Assembly: GCA_003551665.1 (NCBI GenBank)
Contig: PUNE01000079.1
Coordinates: 62,001-126,000 of the forward strand
DNA from: Halobacteroidaceae bacterium
GTDB lineage: Bacteria; Bacillota; Halanaerobiia; B1SED10-174
Direction: 5' to 3'
DNA length: 64,000 nt
Shown piece by piece: positions 18,243-26,689 of the stretch. A program made the position numbers and the translations under genes. Below the pieces are notes generated by a model that saw nothing but the letters and a program-made list of their open reading frames with translations, made no database searches and had not been told where the DNA came from. Position 1 is the stretch's first letter. Each line of letters begins with the position of its first letter.

Positions 18243-18808
18243 AGCCCTTCTTCAACTTCCCCTTTACGCAGATCCGGGGCACCCTCGCCCCTTAAACCAT
18301 CTGGATCCGGTAGTTGATCAATATCCGCCAGTCCAAAATGTTTTAAAAATGCATCCGTTGTACCATATAGAATTGGAGTCCCCGTTTTCTCCAGGCGTCC
18401 CACCTCTTTAATCAAACCCTTTTTGACCAGAGTAAACAGGGCTTTTTCTGCCTTTACTCCCCGAATATCTTCGATTTCCGCCCTGGTAATAGGTTGCCGG
18501 TAGGCAATAATGGCAAGTGTCTCCAGGGAAGCCTGGGTAATTCTCTGCTTGAGTTTTGGTTTGTGCAAACGCCTGATATATTCTCCAAATTCCAGGCGGG
18601 TGGAAAAAATATATCCCCCGGCCAGTTCATCCAGCTGAATTCCCCGCCACTCATCTCCATTATATTCCTGCTTTAATTCTTCGATGGCCCCTTCCACCTC
18701 GCGGGAATCAACCTCCAGGGCCTGGGCCATTTCTTCAATATTTACAGGCTCTGATGCCAGAAATACCAGTGCTTCAACTGCACCTTTTAAATTACTAGGA
18801 GAGGACAC
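18224..18808 (-). CDS. scpB: Segregation and condensation protein B
   Basis: ScpB is the winged-helix partner of ScpA and SMC in bacterial condensin. The 194-residue protein has two winged-helix units; AVEALVFLASEPV at the N-terminus and AIIAYRQPITRAEIEDIRG near residue 96 are family signatures. The start is GTG at 18808, immediately after the scpA stop, with GGGAGGTAG inside the scpA end as ribosome site. Confidence 0.96.
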   Translation of the reverse strand: MSSPSNLKGAVEALVFLASEPVNIEEMAQALEVDSREVEGAIEELKQEYNGDEWRGIQLDELAGGYIFSTRLEFGEYIRRLHKPKLKQRITQASLETLAIIAYRQPITRAEIEDIRGVKAEKALFTLVKKGLIKEVGRLEKTGTPILYGTTDAFLKHFGLADIDQLPDPDGLRGEGAPDLRKGEVEEGLQKEGN

Positions 18809-19570
18809 TCAAACACTACCTCCCTTGATAATTAGTCTTTTCACATTGGTTCCTCTTTCAATCATGACCTTTTTACTCTTAATCAGCTCCAGAAGGGCCA
18901 GGAAGGAAACCACTTTTTCCTGGGGATTATCCAGGTTTTTAATTATTTTCCCGAAGGAAAATCCCTGGGAGGAATCTCTGCAGTGTTCCAGGATTTCTTC
19001 CATTTTTTCCTTTACCGTATAGGTTTCTCCCTCCAGCTCCTGCCAGCTCCTGGCCCTGGATTTTTCCCATTTTTTACGAGCCCGGGCATCAATTCTGGCC
19101 CGGTTAAAGGCCGAAACAACCTGTTTTAACTGGATACCTTCCAGGGGGTTTTCTCTTTGCTTTTCCTGGTCTTCATAACGGCTCAAAAAATATATCAGAT
19201 GGTCGTAATTGCGTTCATAAACGGATAATCTCTTTTCTTCCATCTGCTTTAGTAGTTCCGTTACCCGCTTCACCCTGCGGTAGAAAAACAACCTTTTCAC
19301 AAGATCTGGTTCGGGAGGAGGCCCTGCTTTCTTCTTTTTGGCCCCCGGAAGGAGGGTTTTGGTTTTTAATTGCACAAGCTCCGCAGCAAGCATCAAAAAC
19401 TCGCTGGCAACATCAAGGTCCATTTCTTCCATCTGGTTTAAATAATCTAAATACTGCTGGGTTACTTTCCTCAGTGAAATTTCGCTTATATCCATCTGGT
19501 TTTTTTCAATCAGGTGAACCAGCAGATCCAGGGGGCCCTCGAATGAATCCAGCCTGAGGTTGTACTCCAC
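18809..19570 (-). CDS. scpA: Segregation and condensation protein A
   Basis: ScpA is the kleisin that bridges SMC heads. The 253-residue protein starts VEYNLRLDSFEGPLDLLVHLIEK, the kleisin N-terminal motif, followed by the DISEISL segment and a winged-helix C-terminus ending in KKVMIERGTNVKRLII. GTG at 19570 is preferred because GGGAGG lies 7 nt upstream; the ATG at 19588 has no ribosome site and lies inside trpS. Confidence 0.95.
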   Translation of the reverse strand: MEYNLRLDSFEGPLDLLVHLIEKNQMDISEISLRKVTQQYLDYLNQMEEMDLDVASEFLMLAAELVQLKTKTLLPGAKKKKAGPPPEPDLVKRLFFYRRVKRVTELLKQMEEKRLSVYERNYDHLIYFLSRYEDQEKQRENPLEGIQLKQVVSAFNRARIDARARKKWEKSRARSWQELEGETYTVKEKMEEILEHCRDSSQGFSFGKIIKNLDNPQEKVVSFLALLELIKSKKVMIERGTNVKRLIIKGGSV

Positions 19571-19571
19571 T

Positions 19572-20561
19572 TTAAAGCCTCCCAACACCCATCTTTTGCC
19601 TGACCATCTTCATTGTTGCTTCAGCCTCTTCCCTTGCTTTTTCCGAGCCCTGGGCCAGGTAATCTTCTACAAGACCGGGATCCTGTTCGAATTTTACCCT
19701 TTCTTTTTGAATAGGCCGCAGGAGATCTACCAGGACCTCTACCAGTTCCTTCTTGCAGGCCGTGCACCCCCGTTCGGCATTTCTGCATTCCCCCGCAACT
19801 CTCTCCTTCCTATCAGCAGCAAAAACACCGTAGAAAGAAAATACATTGCAGACATCTGGATTCCCCGGGTCCTTAAGCCTGATTCTCTGGGGATCAGTGA
19901 CCACGTTCCATACCTTTTTATGGATGGTATCCGGGTCATCAGCCAGAAAAATGGCATTGCCATAACTTTTGCTCATTTTCCGGCCATCAATTCCCGGCAA
20001 CCTTGCAGTCTTTGTCACTTTAGGTTCAGGGACAGGGAAAACTTCCCCAAAAAGGTAGTTAAAGCGGCGGGCCATTTCCCTGGTAAACTCCAGGTGGGGC
20101 AACTGGTCTTCACCTACAGGAACCGAATGGGCCCGGTAAATCAATACGTCTGCTGCCTGCAAAACGGGATAACCCAATAGACCATAGCTGACCTGGTCTC
20201 CCAGGTTTAGTTCATTAATCTGTTCCTTATAGGTGGGATTTCTTTCCAGGCGGGATACTGTGGCCAGCATGGAAAATAGGAGGTGAAGTTCGGCATGCTC
20301 GGGAACCCTGGACTGGATGAAGACAGTGCTTTTTTCGGGGTCAATTCCCACTGCAAACCAGTCCATGGCCATTTCCCTTGTATTTTCAGAAATAGCTCCG
20401 CTATTTTCAATGGAGGTGGTCAGAACATGCCAGTCAGCAACCTCGTAGAAACAATCATATTGCTCCTGCATTTCCACCCAGTTACCGAGTATTCCTACCA
20501 GGTGGCCAAGATGAAGGCGTCCAGTGGGACGATTACCGCTTAAAACTCTCTTCTTTTCCAT
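19572..20561 (-). CDS. trpS: Tryptophanyl-tRNA synthetase
   Basis: This class I synthetase charges tRNA-Trp. The 329-residue protein has the HIGH-like LHLGHLVG motif near residue 17 and GRKMSKSYGN (KMSKS loop) near residue 193. The order M50 protease-trpS-scpA-scpB occurs widely in clostridia. Only 18 nt separate it from the protease gene, so there is no room for a T-box leader. Expression is probably as part of the upstream operon. Confidence 0.97.
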   Translation of the reverse strand: MEKKRVLSGNRPTGRLHLGHLVGILGNWVEMQEQYDCFYEVADWHVLTTSIENSGAISENTREMAMDWFAVGIDPEKSTVFIQSRVPEHAELHLLFSMLATVSRLERNPTYKEQINELNLGDQVSYGLLGYPVLQAADVLIYRAHSVPVGEDQLPHLEFTREMARRFNYLFGEVFPVPEPKVTKTARLPGIDGRKMSKSYGNAIFLADDPDTIHKKVWNVVTDPQRIRLKDPGNPDVCNVFSFYGVFAADRKERVAGECRNAERGCTACKKELVEVLVDLLRPIQKERVKFEQDPGLVEDYLAQGSEKAREEAEATMKMVRQKMGVGRL

Positions 20562-20579
20562 TTTCCCGCTCCTTTCTAT

Positions 20580-21212
20580 TTATGCTCCAATTAAGAGTAC
20601 TCTATAAAAAAATAAAATAACTGGCGATATTATTCTCCCTATTACTCCGGTAAAAAGAAGTAATACTATTATCATAAACCCATATGGCCCTTCCAAAAAG
20701 TTAAGGTACTGGTGGTACCGGAAGGGCAGAAAGCCCCGCAGAATCTTTGATCCATCGAGGGGAGGCACCGGCAGCAGATTAAAAATAGCCAGGGCAAGGT
20801 TAATAATTATGCCTAACTGAATCATCTCAATCAGGAAGTAGGTAAAATTACCCACCGCAAAGGTTATTGCCCCCATTTGAAGTAGAAAAAGGAGAAAGCG
20901 AAAAACAAGGGAAAACAGGATTGCAAGCCCGATGTTGGACATGGGGCCGGCTAGGCTTACATAAAGGATGTCCCGCTGGGGATTACGAAAATTACGGGGA
21001 TTAATGGGGACCGGCTTGGCCCAACCAAAACGCCTGGTTAATAGCAAAACCAGGGCCCCTATGGGATCAAGGTGGGCAATGGGATTAAGAGTCAATCTCC
21101 CCATGGCCCGAGGAGTTGGATCCCCCAGCAAATCCGCGACCTTTCCATGGGAAAACTCGTGAACTGAGAGGGAAAGAAGGATTACAGGGATGATTAAAAG
21201 TAATTCAGCCAT
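20580..21212 (-). CDS. Site-2 protease family (M50) membrane metalloprotease
   Basis: A 210-residue polytopic membrane protein. The zinc motif HEFSH lies in the first membrane segment (residues 18-22), and NLLPVPPLDGS in a later segment supplies the third ligand, the standard S2P arrangement. No PDZ or CBS domain is present, so this is the minimal form common next to trpS and scpA. Its substrate is unknown. It overlaps the fusion gene upstream by 8 nt. Confidence 0.9.
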   Translation of the reverse strand: MAELLLIIPVILLSLSVHEFSHGKVADLLGDPTPRAMGRLTLNPIAHLDPIGALVLLLTRRFGWAKPVPINPRNFRNPQRDILYVSLAGPMSNIGLAILFSLVFRFLLFLLQMGAITFAVGNFTYFLIEMIQLGIIINLALAIFNLLPVPPLDGSKILRGFLPFRYHQYLNFLEGPYGFMIIVLLLFTGVIGRIISPVILFFYRVLLIGA

Positions 21213-23814
21213 TGTTGTTGTTACCTCCTTTGGCAGTCAAAATCTGGTGGGCTAATTCTTTTTCCTGGTTCAGTGTTGATACTTCTCCATTAATCCGGGC
21301 AGATTTAATTCTCCGCAAAACCTTTCCCAGTTCCGGTCCCCGGGAAAAACCCATCTCCAGAAGATCCTGACCCGAAAGTTCAACTTCCTCGAAAGTGCTC
21401 CGGAAAAGGAAATCTATTATCCTTTCGCGAATATTCTCTTCCTTTACAATGCTACCCAGAATTGCGGAAAAATCCCTGGTATATTGGTTTAAACACCAGA
21501 AAAAATCAGCTGGTTTTTCCTTTTCTTTTATCTTCTCCAGGACCGAACCGATTAAATCTATTTCCACGGTAAAAAGGCGCTTGGCTTTTTTATCCATTTG
21601 CCACCTTTCGACCAGATCATCCCGATCAGGAAGTTCTTCATTTCTGCAAATATAACCCGTAAATAAAAGCAGGGGGTCCAGCCTTTCATTTTTATCTCTT
21701 TTATATATTTTTTCCAGGCAAACCAGGCCTTCTTCATCTGCTTGGATGGACCGGGGCGAAAAGGGCAGAAGAGCAGACCAGATCCCGAATTTTTCAAAAA
21801 GTCCTGCCAGCCTGGACCAGTTTCCCAGTCGAAGTAAATCCTTAATATTTTCCTTGATTACAAGGGGAGGCAGTTTCTGGAAAATTCCCGCCTGAATCGC
21901 TTCCTGCATGAGGGAATGGGTCTCAGGAGAAAACTCCAAATTATAGCGCATTATCAGGCTTATGCCCCTGAAAACCCGCTGGGGATCATCAACAAAACTC
22001 ATGGTATGAAGAACCTGTAGCCGCCCATTTATTAAATCCTGATAACCCCCAAAGAGATCTAAAAGCTGACCCCTTTCTCCACCGGATAGAGAAATTACCA
22101 TTGAGTTTACTGTATAATCACGGCGATACAGGTCCTGCTTAAGGGAGGCAGGTTCTACCTGGGGCAGGGCTGCCGGATATTCATAATATTCCCTCCTGGT
22201 CTGGGCAATATCCAGGGCAAGACCATCATCCAGTTCAAGGGTCGCTGTATTAAAATCCTCAAACTGAATGAGCTTCCCCCCCAGCCTTCGGGCGAGCTGC
22301 CGGGCAAGAAGAACCCCTTCTTCTTCAACAATAAAATCCAGGTTGTAATTAATTCTTTCCAGCAGAAGATCACGGACAAAACCACCAACAACGTAAACCT
22401 TAACCCCCAGCTCCAGACTACATTGAGTTATTTCCCCGAAGATTTTTTCCAACCGGGGCGGCAATTTCTGCAGGCGGTCACTTACATCGTAGGTTTTCAG
22501 TTCGGGAAGAACAAGCTGACCCCCATAGCGGTTAACTTCCAGTTGTTCCTGGTGGTGCATTTTCAACAGGTCACTCCGGGTAACAATTCCAAGGAGGTTC
22601 TTTTCTTCATCAATAACCGGCAAACGACCCACGTTATTTTTAATCATAATTTCCTGGATTTCGGGAATGGAGGTTTCAGGACCAATAGTCAGCACCCGGC
22701 GGCTCATGTATCCCTTAACGGGGGCATGGCTCAAACCATGTTTTTTAACCTTAAGCAGGTCTCTCCTGGAAAATATCCCCTCGATACCCTTTTCTCCAAC
22801 AATTACCAGGCCATTATGGCCGTAAAACTCCATCAACTCTTCCGCTTTTGCCACAGAAGTATCCGGAGTAACTGTTTTTACCGGACTGGACATAATATCC
22901 CGGGCGCTTTTCTCCGCAATAATTTCTTCCTCCAGAAATTCTCGGAGCATCCTGACCAGGCTATCACCGTCCAGGTCTCTCGCGAGAGCAGAACCGGCCC
23001 CGCGGTGTCCCCCACCACCGAGTTTTTCCATAATGGGCCCCAGGTTAATCTCGGGAACTATGGCCCTTCCCACTACAAACTGCCTTTTCCCATTTTCCAG
23101 GATAAGGAAGACTGCGTCTGCATCCCGGATATCCATCAGGGTCTGGGCAATTTGATTAAGGCCTGCAAGGTATTCTTTATGCCTGTACCGGAAAATATGG
23201 ATGCTCAACCCTTTTATTTTCCAGACCTCTCCGTGGTCAAGCAGTTCATTTAAAAGGTCCTGCTGCTTTTCATTAAGCGGGAGGTGCAAAAATTCCCTTA
23301 AAATAAAAATATTAAAACCCTGTTCCCAGAGATACAATGCGGCCTTGAAATCTTCAATCGAGGTATAATCAGCGGTAAAGGATAGGGTATCGCTGTAAAT
23401 AGCAATAGCTGCAAGTACCTTTTCCGGTTCCGTAAGTTGTAGCCCTTCCTCCCTTATTTTCTGAAGTAAAATTGTTGTTGTTGAACCAACATTTCTCACT
23501 TCTCCTTCTGCACCAGGGGGAAGTTCAAAAGGAGGATGGTGATCATAGATAATTAAACGCAAGTTTTCCGGGCTGGAAAAAGGGATTTTTTGCGTATCAA
23601 CAAGGATCAGTTCTTCTATCTCTTCTTCAGTTACTTCTTCAGTTACTTCTTCCAGAAAGTCAAATTCGTCGCGGTAAAGAGCAAGAAAATCCATGACTCC
23701 TTTTCCCAGTTTTTGGGGGAGAAAAACCCGGAAATCAGGATTCAATTTTTTAGCAAGAATCACCGCAGCAAGGCCATCAAAATCAGTTACCCCGTGAGTT
23801 GTTATCACTCTCAT
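21205..23814 (-). CDS. DHH phosphoesterase - CBS pair - tRNA nucleotidyltransferase fusion
   Basis: The 869-residue protein has three modules. Residues about 1-300 are a DHH/DHHA1 phosphoesterase (DFDGLA, VDTQ, YDHHP, then GGGGHRGAGSA). Residues about 305-425 hold two CBS motifs. Residues about 455-869 are a class II tRNA nucleotidyltransferase/poly(A) polymerase domain (VVGGFVRDLLL, RRDYTVNSM, DDPQRVFR). Such fusions occur in several bacterial phyla and some act as A-adding tRNA enzymes. In the catalytic DxD pair the first Asp is replaced: RINYNLDF has Asn where relatives have Asp. That could impair metal binding. The N-terminal half also has a repeated EEVT segment. Confidence 0.9.
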   Translation of the reverse strand: MRVITTHGVTDFDGLAAVILAKKLNPDFRVFLPQKLGKGVMDFLALYRDEFDFLEEVTEEVTEEEIEELILVDTQKIPFSSPENLRLIIYDHHPPFELPPGAEGEVRNVGSTTTILLQKIREEGLQLTEPEKVLAAIAIYSDTLSFTADYTSIEDFKAALYLWEQGFNIFILREFLHLPLNEKQQDLLNELLDHGEVWKIKGLSIHIFRYRHKEYLAGLNQIAQTLMDIRDADAVFLILENGKRQFVVGRAIVPEINLGPIMEKLGGGGHRGAGSALARDLDGDSLVRMLREFLEEEIIAEKSARDIMSSPVKTVTPDTSVAKAEELMEFYGHNGLVIVGEKGIEGIFSRRDLLKVKKHGLSHAPVKGYMSRRVLTIGPETSIPEIQEIMIKNNVGRLPVIDEEKNLLGIVTRSDLLKMHHQEQLEVNRYGGQLVLPELKTYDVSDRLQKLPPRLEKIFGEITQCSLELGVKVYVVGGFVRDLLLERINYNLDFIVEEEGVLLARQLARRLGGKLIQFEDFNTATLELDDGLALDIAQTRREYYEYPAALPQVEPASLKQDLYRRDYTVNSMVISLSGGERGQLLDLFGGYQDLINGRLQVLHTMSFVDDPQRVFRGISLIMRYNLEFSPETHSLMQEAIQAGIFQKLPPLVIKENIKDLLRLGNWSRLAGLFEKFGIWSALLPFSPRSIQADEEGLVCLEKIYKRDKNERLDPLLLFTGYICRNEELPDRDDLVERWQMDKKAKRLFTVEIDLIGSVLEKIKEKEKPADFFWCLNQYTRDFSAILGSIVKEENIRERIIDFLFRSTFEEVELSGQDLLEMGFSRGPELGKVLRRIKSARINGEVSTLNQEKELAHQILTAKGGNNNNG

Positions 23815-23838
23815 AAATCTCTCCCCCAGTTCAAACTA

Positions 23839-23868
23839 ATTATAACACAAGCAATCAATTAAAGTTAA
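23839..23868 (-). promoter_or_regulatory. Possible sigma-A promoter of the DHH/CBS fusion gene
   Basis: TATAAT (23839-23844) is perfect; the -35 candidate TTAACT (23863-23868) is 18 nt away and weak. It overlaps the end of the sigma-54 regulator gene. Confidence 0.4.
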
Positions 23869-25741
23869 TACCGTGCCGCTGCATCTTGTTGTAAAGTGTT
23901 GTCCTGGCCACTTTTAGTTGGCGTGCGGCTTCAGTTCGGTTACCACCCGTTTTATGAAGGGCCTGGAGAATTGCTCTTTTTTCAGCTTCCTCCACGGATT
24001 TATCCAGAGACATTCCAATTTCCTCGTCTTTCTTCCTATCCCCTTCATCCATTACTGCCTGCAGAGTATGGGGCAGGTAAGAAGAAAGAATAATATTTCC
24101 CTCTGCCAGGTTAATCCCCCTTTCGAGGACATTCTCCAGTTCCCGGATATTTCCGGGCCAGTTATAGTTCAACATCAAGCGCAGGGCTTCATCCGATACT
24201 CCTGTTACATCTTTTCCAACTTTGGCGGCCAGCCTGGGAAGAAGGAATCGTATTAAATCCAGAATATCATCCTTTCTTCCCCGAAGGGGAGGGATTATCA
24301 GGGAAATTATATTCAGGCGATAATACAGATCTTCCCGGAATTCCTTTTTGACCATGGCTTCTTCCAGGTTTTGATTTGTTGCTGCAATAATCCGTATATC
24401 CAGCTCAATGGGCTCAATCCCACCAAGTCTCTGGATGGTTTGGTCCTGCAGAACATGGAGCAACTTGGCCTGAAGGGAAAGGCTGAGATCGCCGATTTCA
24501 TCAAGGAATAGAGTTCCTCCATTGGCCATCTCAAATTTTCCCAGTTTTCCACTTTTCCTGGCTCCCGTAAAAGCCCCATCCTGGTAGCCGAACAATTCAC
24601 TTTCAAGCAGAGATTCAGGAATTGCAGCACAGTTAACCTGGACAAACGGCCCGTCTTTTCTGTTGCTGGCATCATGTATTGCCCGGGCAAAAATACCTTT
24701 CCCGGTTCCACTCTCACCCAGTAATAGGATGGTGGAATTAGAACGTGCAGCCCGATCGGCCATCCGGACAACATTTAAAAACTCGGGGTTGTTCCCCACA
24801 ATCCTTCCAAATTCCGGTGGTTTCTGATAATCACCAGTCAGACGATCCTCAAGGCTGCGAACTGTTGCCAGAGCCCTGTCCCTTTCCGATGAAAGGTTCT
24901 TCAGCTCTGAAATATCTTCAATCAAAAGCAATCCGCCAACGATATCATCTCCCTGCTCCAGAGTCCTGGTCCTGCAGCGTACAGGAACCCCATTCAATTC
25001 ATACTCCACCTGAGAATTAATCTCCTTTTTCTGGCGCAGGTATTCAATTAACTGGACTATTTCTTCATTCTGGGGATGGATTTCCCGCAGGCTTCTTCCC
25101 CTGAGGTGGGGGACTGGAGCTGTAGGGCCTTTGGCTCCAAAGCGTTTACCCTTGAGAATATCAGCCATGTCCTCACCTCTGGCGGTATAGCCTCGGGCCT
25201 GGTAAAACTTAACCTCCCGGGTTTCTCCATCAAGGATAACCATATGACCTGCAGCAACCTTGTAATCATAACCGAATTGCTGCCGGTCAATTTTAATATC
25301 CATCACCTTCCGGGCCCGATCAAGAAGCAGTTCAATGGAACGTCCCTTCCATTCGGATTTAAAATGGGTTTGCATTTGTTCCCCGGGAGCAAGTTCTACG
25401 TAGCCCTCCCCGGTTCGGGCTCCAAATTCCCCCATGGCCAAAAAACCCTGCCCCTCCTTTATATCTCCCGGTGGAATCCCAATTACGTTAAGGCTGTTGG
25501 GTTTTAACTGGCCATCATCTTCCCCCAGGGCGTTGTCAATAACCAGCACAAGGTCTCCAGGCATTATCTGCCCGGGGGAATGCCCCGGTCCCACCCGGGG
25601 GTCAATACCAAAAATTGAACGGGCCGTATTGTTGTAAACAACAATCTTACCCTGACCATCAACCACAATTACTCCTTCTTCCAGGTGATTGGCAACCAGA
25701 GCCAGCAGATTCTTGCTGGTTCCATCCCAGGCTTCACCCAT
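23855..25741 (-). CDS. Sigma-54-dependent transcriptional activator with PAS sensor domain
   Basis: A 628-residue enhancer-binding protein. It begins with a PAS domain (residues about 10-60), then a region of about 120 residues I cannot assign, then a second PAS-like segment ending in LLIEDISELKNLSSERD. The AAA+ domain follows from about residue 310 with Walker A GESGTGKG, the sigma-54 contact loop GAFTGA, Walker B LFLDEIGD and arginine finger region. A Fis-type HTH ends the protein (GGNRTEAARQLKVARTTLYNKM). It lies 5 nt after the amidotransferase gene. No sigma-54 promoter was found next to it, so its target is unknown. Confidence 0.93.
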   Translation of the reverse strand: MGEAWDGTSKNLLALVANHLEEGVIVVDGQGKIVVYNNTARSIFGIDPRVGPGHSPGQIMPGDLVLVIDNALGEDDGQLKPNSLNVIGIPPGDIKEGQGFLAMGEFGARTGEGYVELAPGEQMQTHFKSEWKGRSIELLLDRARKVMDIKIDRQQFGYDYKVAAGHMVILDGETREVKFYQARGYTARGEDMADILKGKRFGAKGPTAPVPHLRGRSLREIHPQNEEIVQLIEYLRQKKEINSQVEYELNGVPVRCRTRTLEQGDDIVGGLLLIEDISELKNLSSERDRALATVRSLEDRLTGDYQKPPEFGRIVGNNPEFLNVVRMADRAARSNSTILLLGESGTGKGIFARAIHDASNRKDGPFVQVNCAAIPESLLESELFGYQDGAFTGARKSGKLGKFEMANGGTLFLDEIGDLSLSLQAKLLHVLQDQTIQRLGGIEPIELDIRIIAATNQNLEEAMVKKEFREDLYYRLNIISLIIPPLRGRKDDILDLIRFLLPRLAAKVGKDVTGVSDEALRLMLNYNWPGNIRELENVLERGINLAEGNIILSSYLPHTLQAVMDEGDRKKDEEIGMSLDKSVEEAEKRAILQALHKTGGNRTEAARQLKVARTTLYNKMQRHGINFN

Positions 25742-25746
25742 CTTTG

Positions 25747-26466
25747 TTACCTCCTCGCATGTTCAATAAACATCTGGAAAAGGGCAAGGGTTTTCTCGTC
25801 CGCTTCCCAGAGGTGTTCAGGATGCCACTGCACCCCGAGAATAAATTGTCCTTTTTTCTGTTCAATCGCTTCCACTACGCCATCAACAGCTTCTGCTGTG
25901 ACAACAAAACCCGGTGCAGGTTCCTTAACCGCCTGATGGTGAAAGGAATTTACCAGGGCGGATTTTTGACCAAAGGCCTTTTCCAGGAGGGTTCCGCTTT
26001 CAAGAGAAATTGAATGAGTTGAATACCAGCGGGGAGCCTGCTGGGAATGCTTAACCAGTTCCCTATCCAGCTGAGCAGTGATATCCTGATAAATTGTGCC
26101 TCCCAACACCAGGTTAATAACCTGGCAACCCCGGCAAATTCCAAAAACTGCCTTGCCCTGGTCCACAAAAAATTCCAGGATTGTTTTTTCGAAAAAATCG
26201 CGTTCCGGGTCAATCCGCCCCATTTTTGGGTGGGGCTCTTCCCCAAAAAGTAACGGATCCATGTCAACACCGCCCGAAATCAACAGCCCATCAAGGCTTT
26301 CTGCCATTTCTCTTATCTGGTCTTTTTCCTGTAGCAGGGGCAAAATAACTGGAGTTCCTCCTGCCCGGGCAACACCTTTAACATAATGCCTTCCGATCTG
26401 GTAGTTGGGCGGATTATCCCCTTTTTCCTGGGTCGCAGTAATTCCGATAAGAGGTTTTTTGTTCAT
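25747..26466 (-). CDS. Class I glutamine amidotransferase-like protein, peptidase C26 (PuuD/gamma-glutamyl hydrolase-like)
   Basis: The 239-residue protein starts KKPLIGITATQ and carries the nucleophile elbow GICRGCQVINLVLGG (Cys near residue 116) and the catalytic VQWHPEH near residue 217. These define the C26 family, including PuuD, which hydrolyses gamma-glutamyl-GABA. Substrate cannot be read from the sequence; no putrescine genes are nearby. It is 5 nt from the following sigma-54 activator and probably co-transcribed with it. Confidence 0.85.
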   Translation of the reverse strand: MNKKPLIGITATQEKGDNPPNYQIGRHYVKGVARAGGTPVILPLLQEKDQIREMAESLDGLLISGGVDMDPLLFGEEPHPKMGRIDPERDFFEKTILEFFVDQGKAVFGICRGCQVINLVLGGTIYQDITAQLDRELVKHSQQAPRWYSTHSISLESGTLLEKAFGQKSALVNSFHHQAVKEPAPGFVVTAEAVDGVVEAIEQKKGQFILGVQWHPEHLWEADEKTLALFQMFIEHARR

Positions 26467-26583
26467 TTTTTAAACTCAACTCCTTAACTGGCCATAATTT
26501 TGGACATAATTCTTTAATAAATTCGCCAAAACCATCCTGTTACCTGCCTGCCTGTTTAAAAAACTATACAAAAAATCCCAACA

Positions 26584-26612
26584 AAAAACTCCTCCTATTC
26601 GGAGAAGTTTTC
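26584..26612 (-). terminator. Second terminator-like hairpin after lysA
   Basis: On the minus strand AAAACTTCTCC and GGAGGAGTTTT form a stem with a 5-nt loop (one G-U pair), followed by TT. It lies about 80 nt after the main lysA terminator. Confidence 0.55.
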
Positions 26613-26651
26613 TTCCCTGGCCGGCTTCCCTGTTATCTTTCCCTCTTTCAG

Positions 26652-26680
26652 AAAAACCGCCGGCTGCAGCCGGCGGTTTA
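26652..26680 (-). terminator. Strong intrinsic terminator of lysA
   Basis: A perfect palindrome spans 26654-26679 (AAACCGCCGGC arm, GC-rich) and is followed by TTTTT on the minus strand. It is 10 nt after the lysA stop. Confidence 0.9.
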
Positions 26681-26689
26681 ATATCACCC

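Noticed and set aside
23620-23665. Short tandem repeat near the start of the DHH fusion gene
   Set aside because: It encodes repeated EEVT residues in an acidic loop and looks like ordinary coding low complexity.
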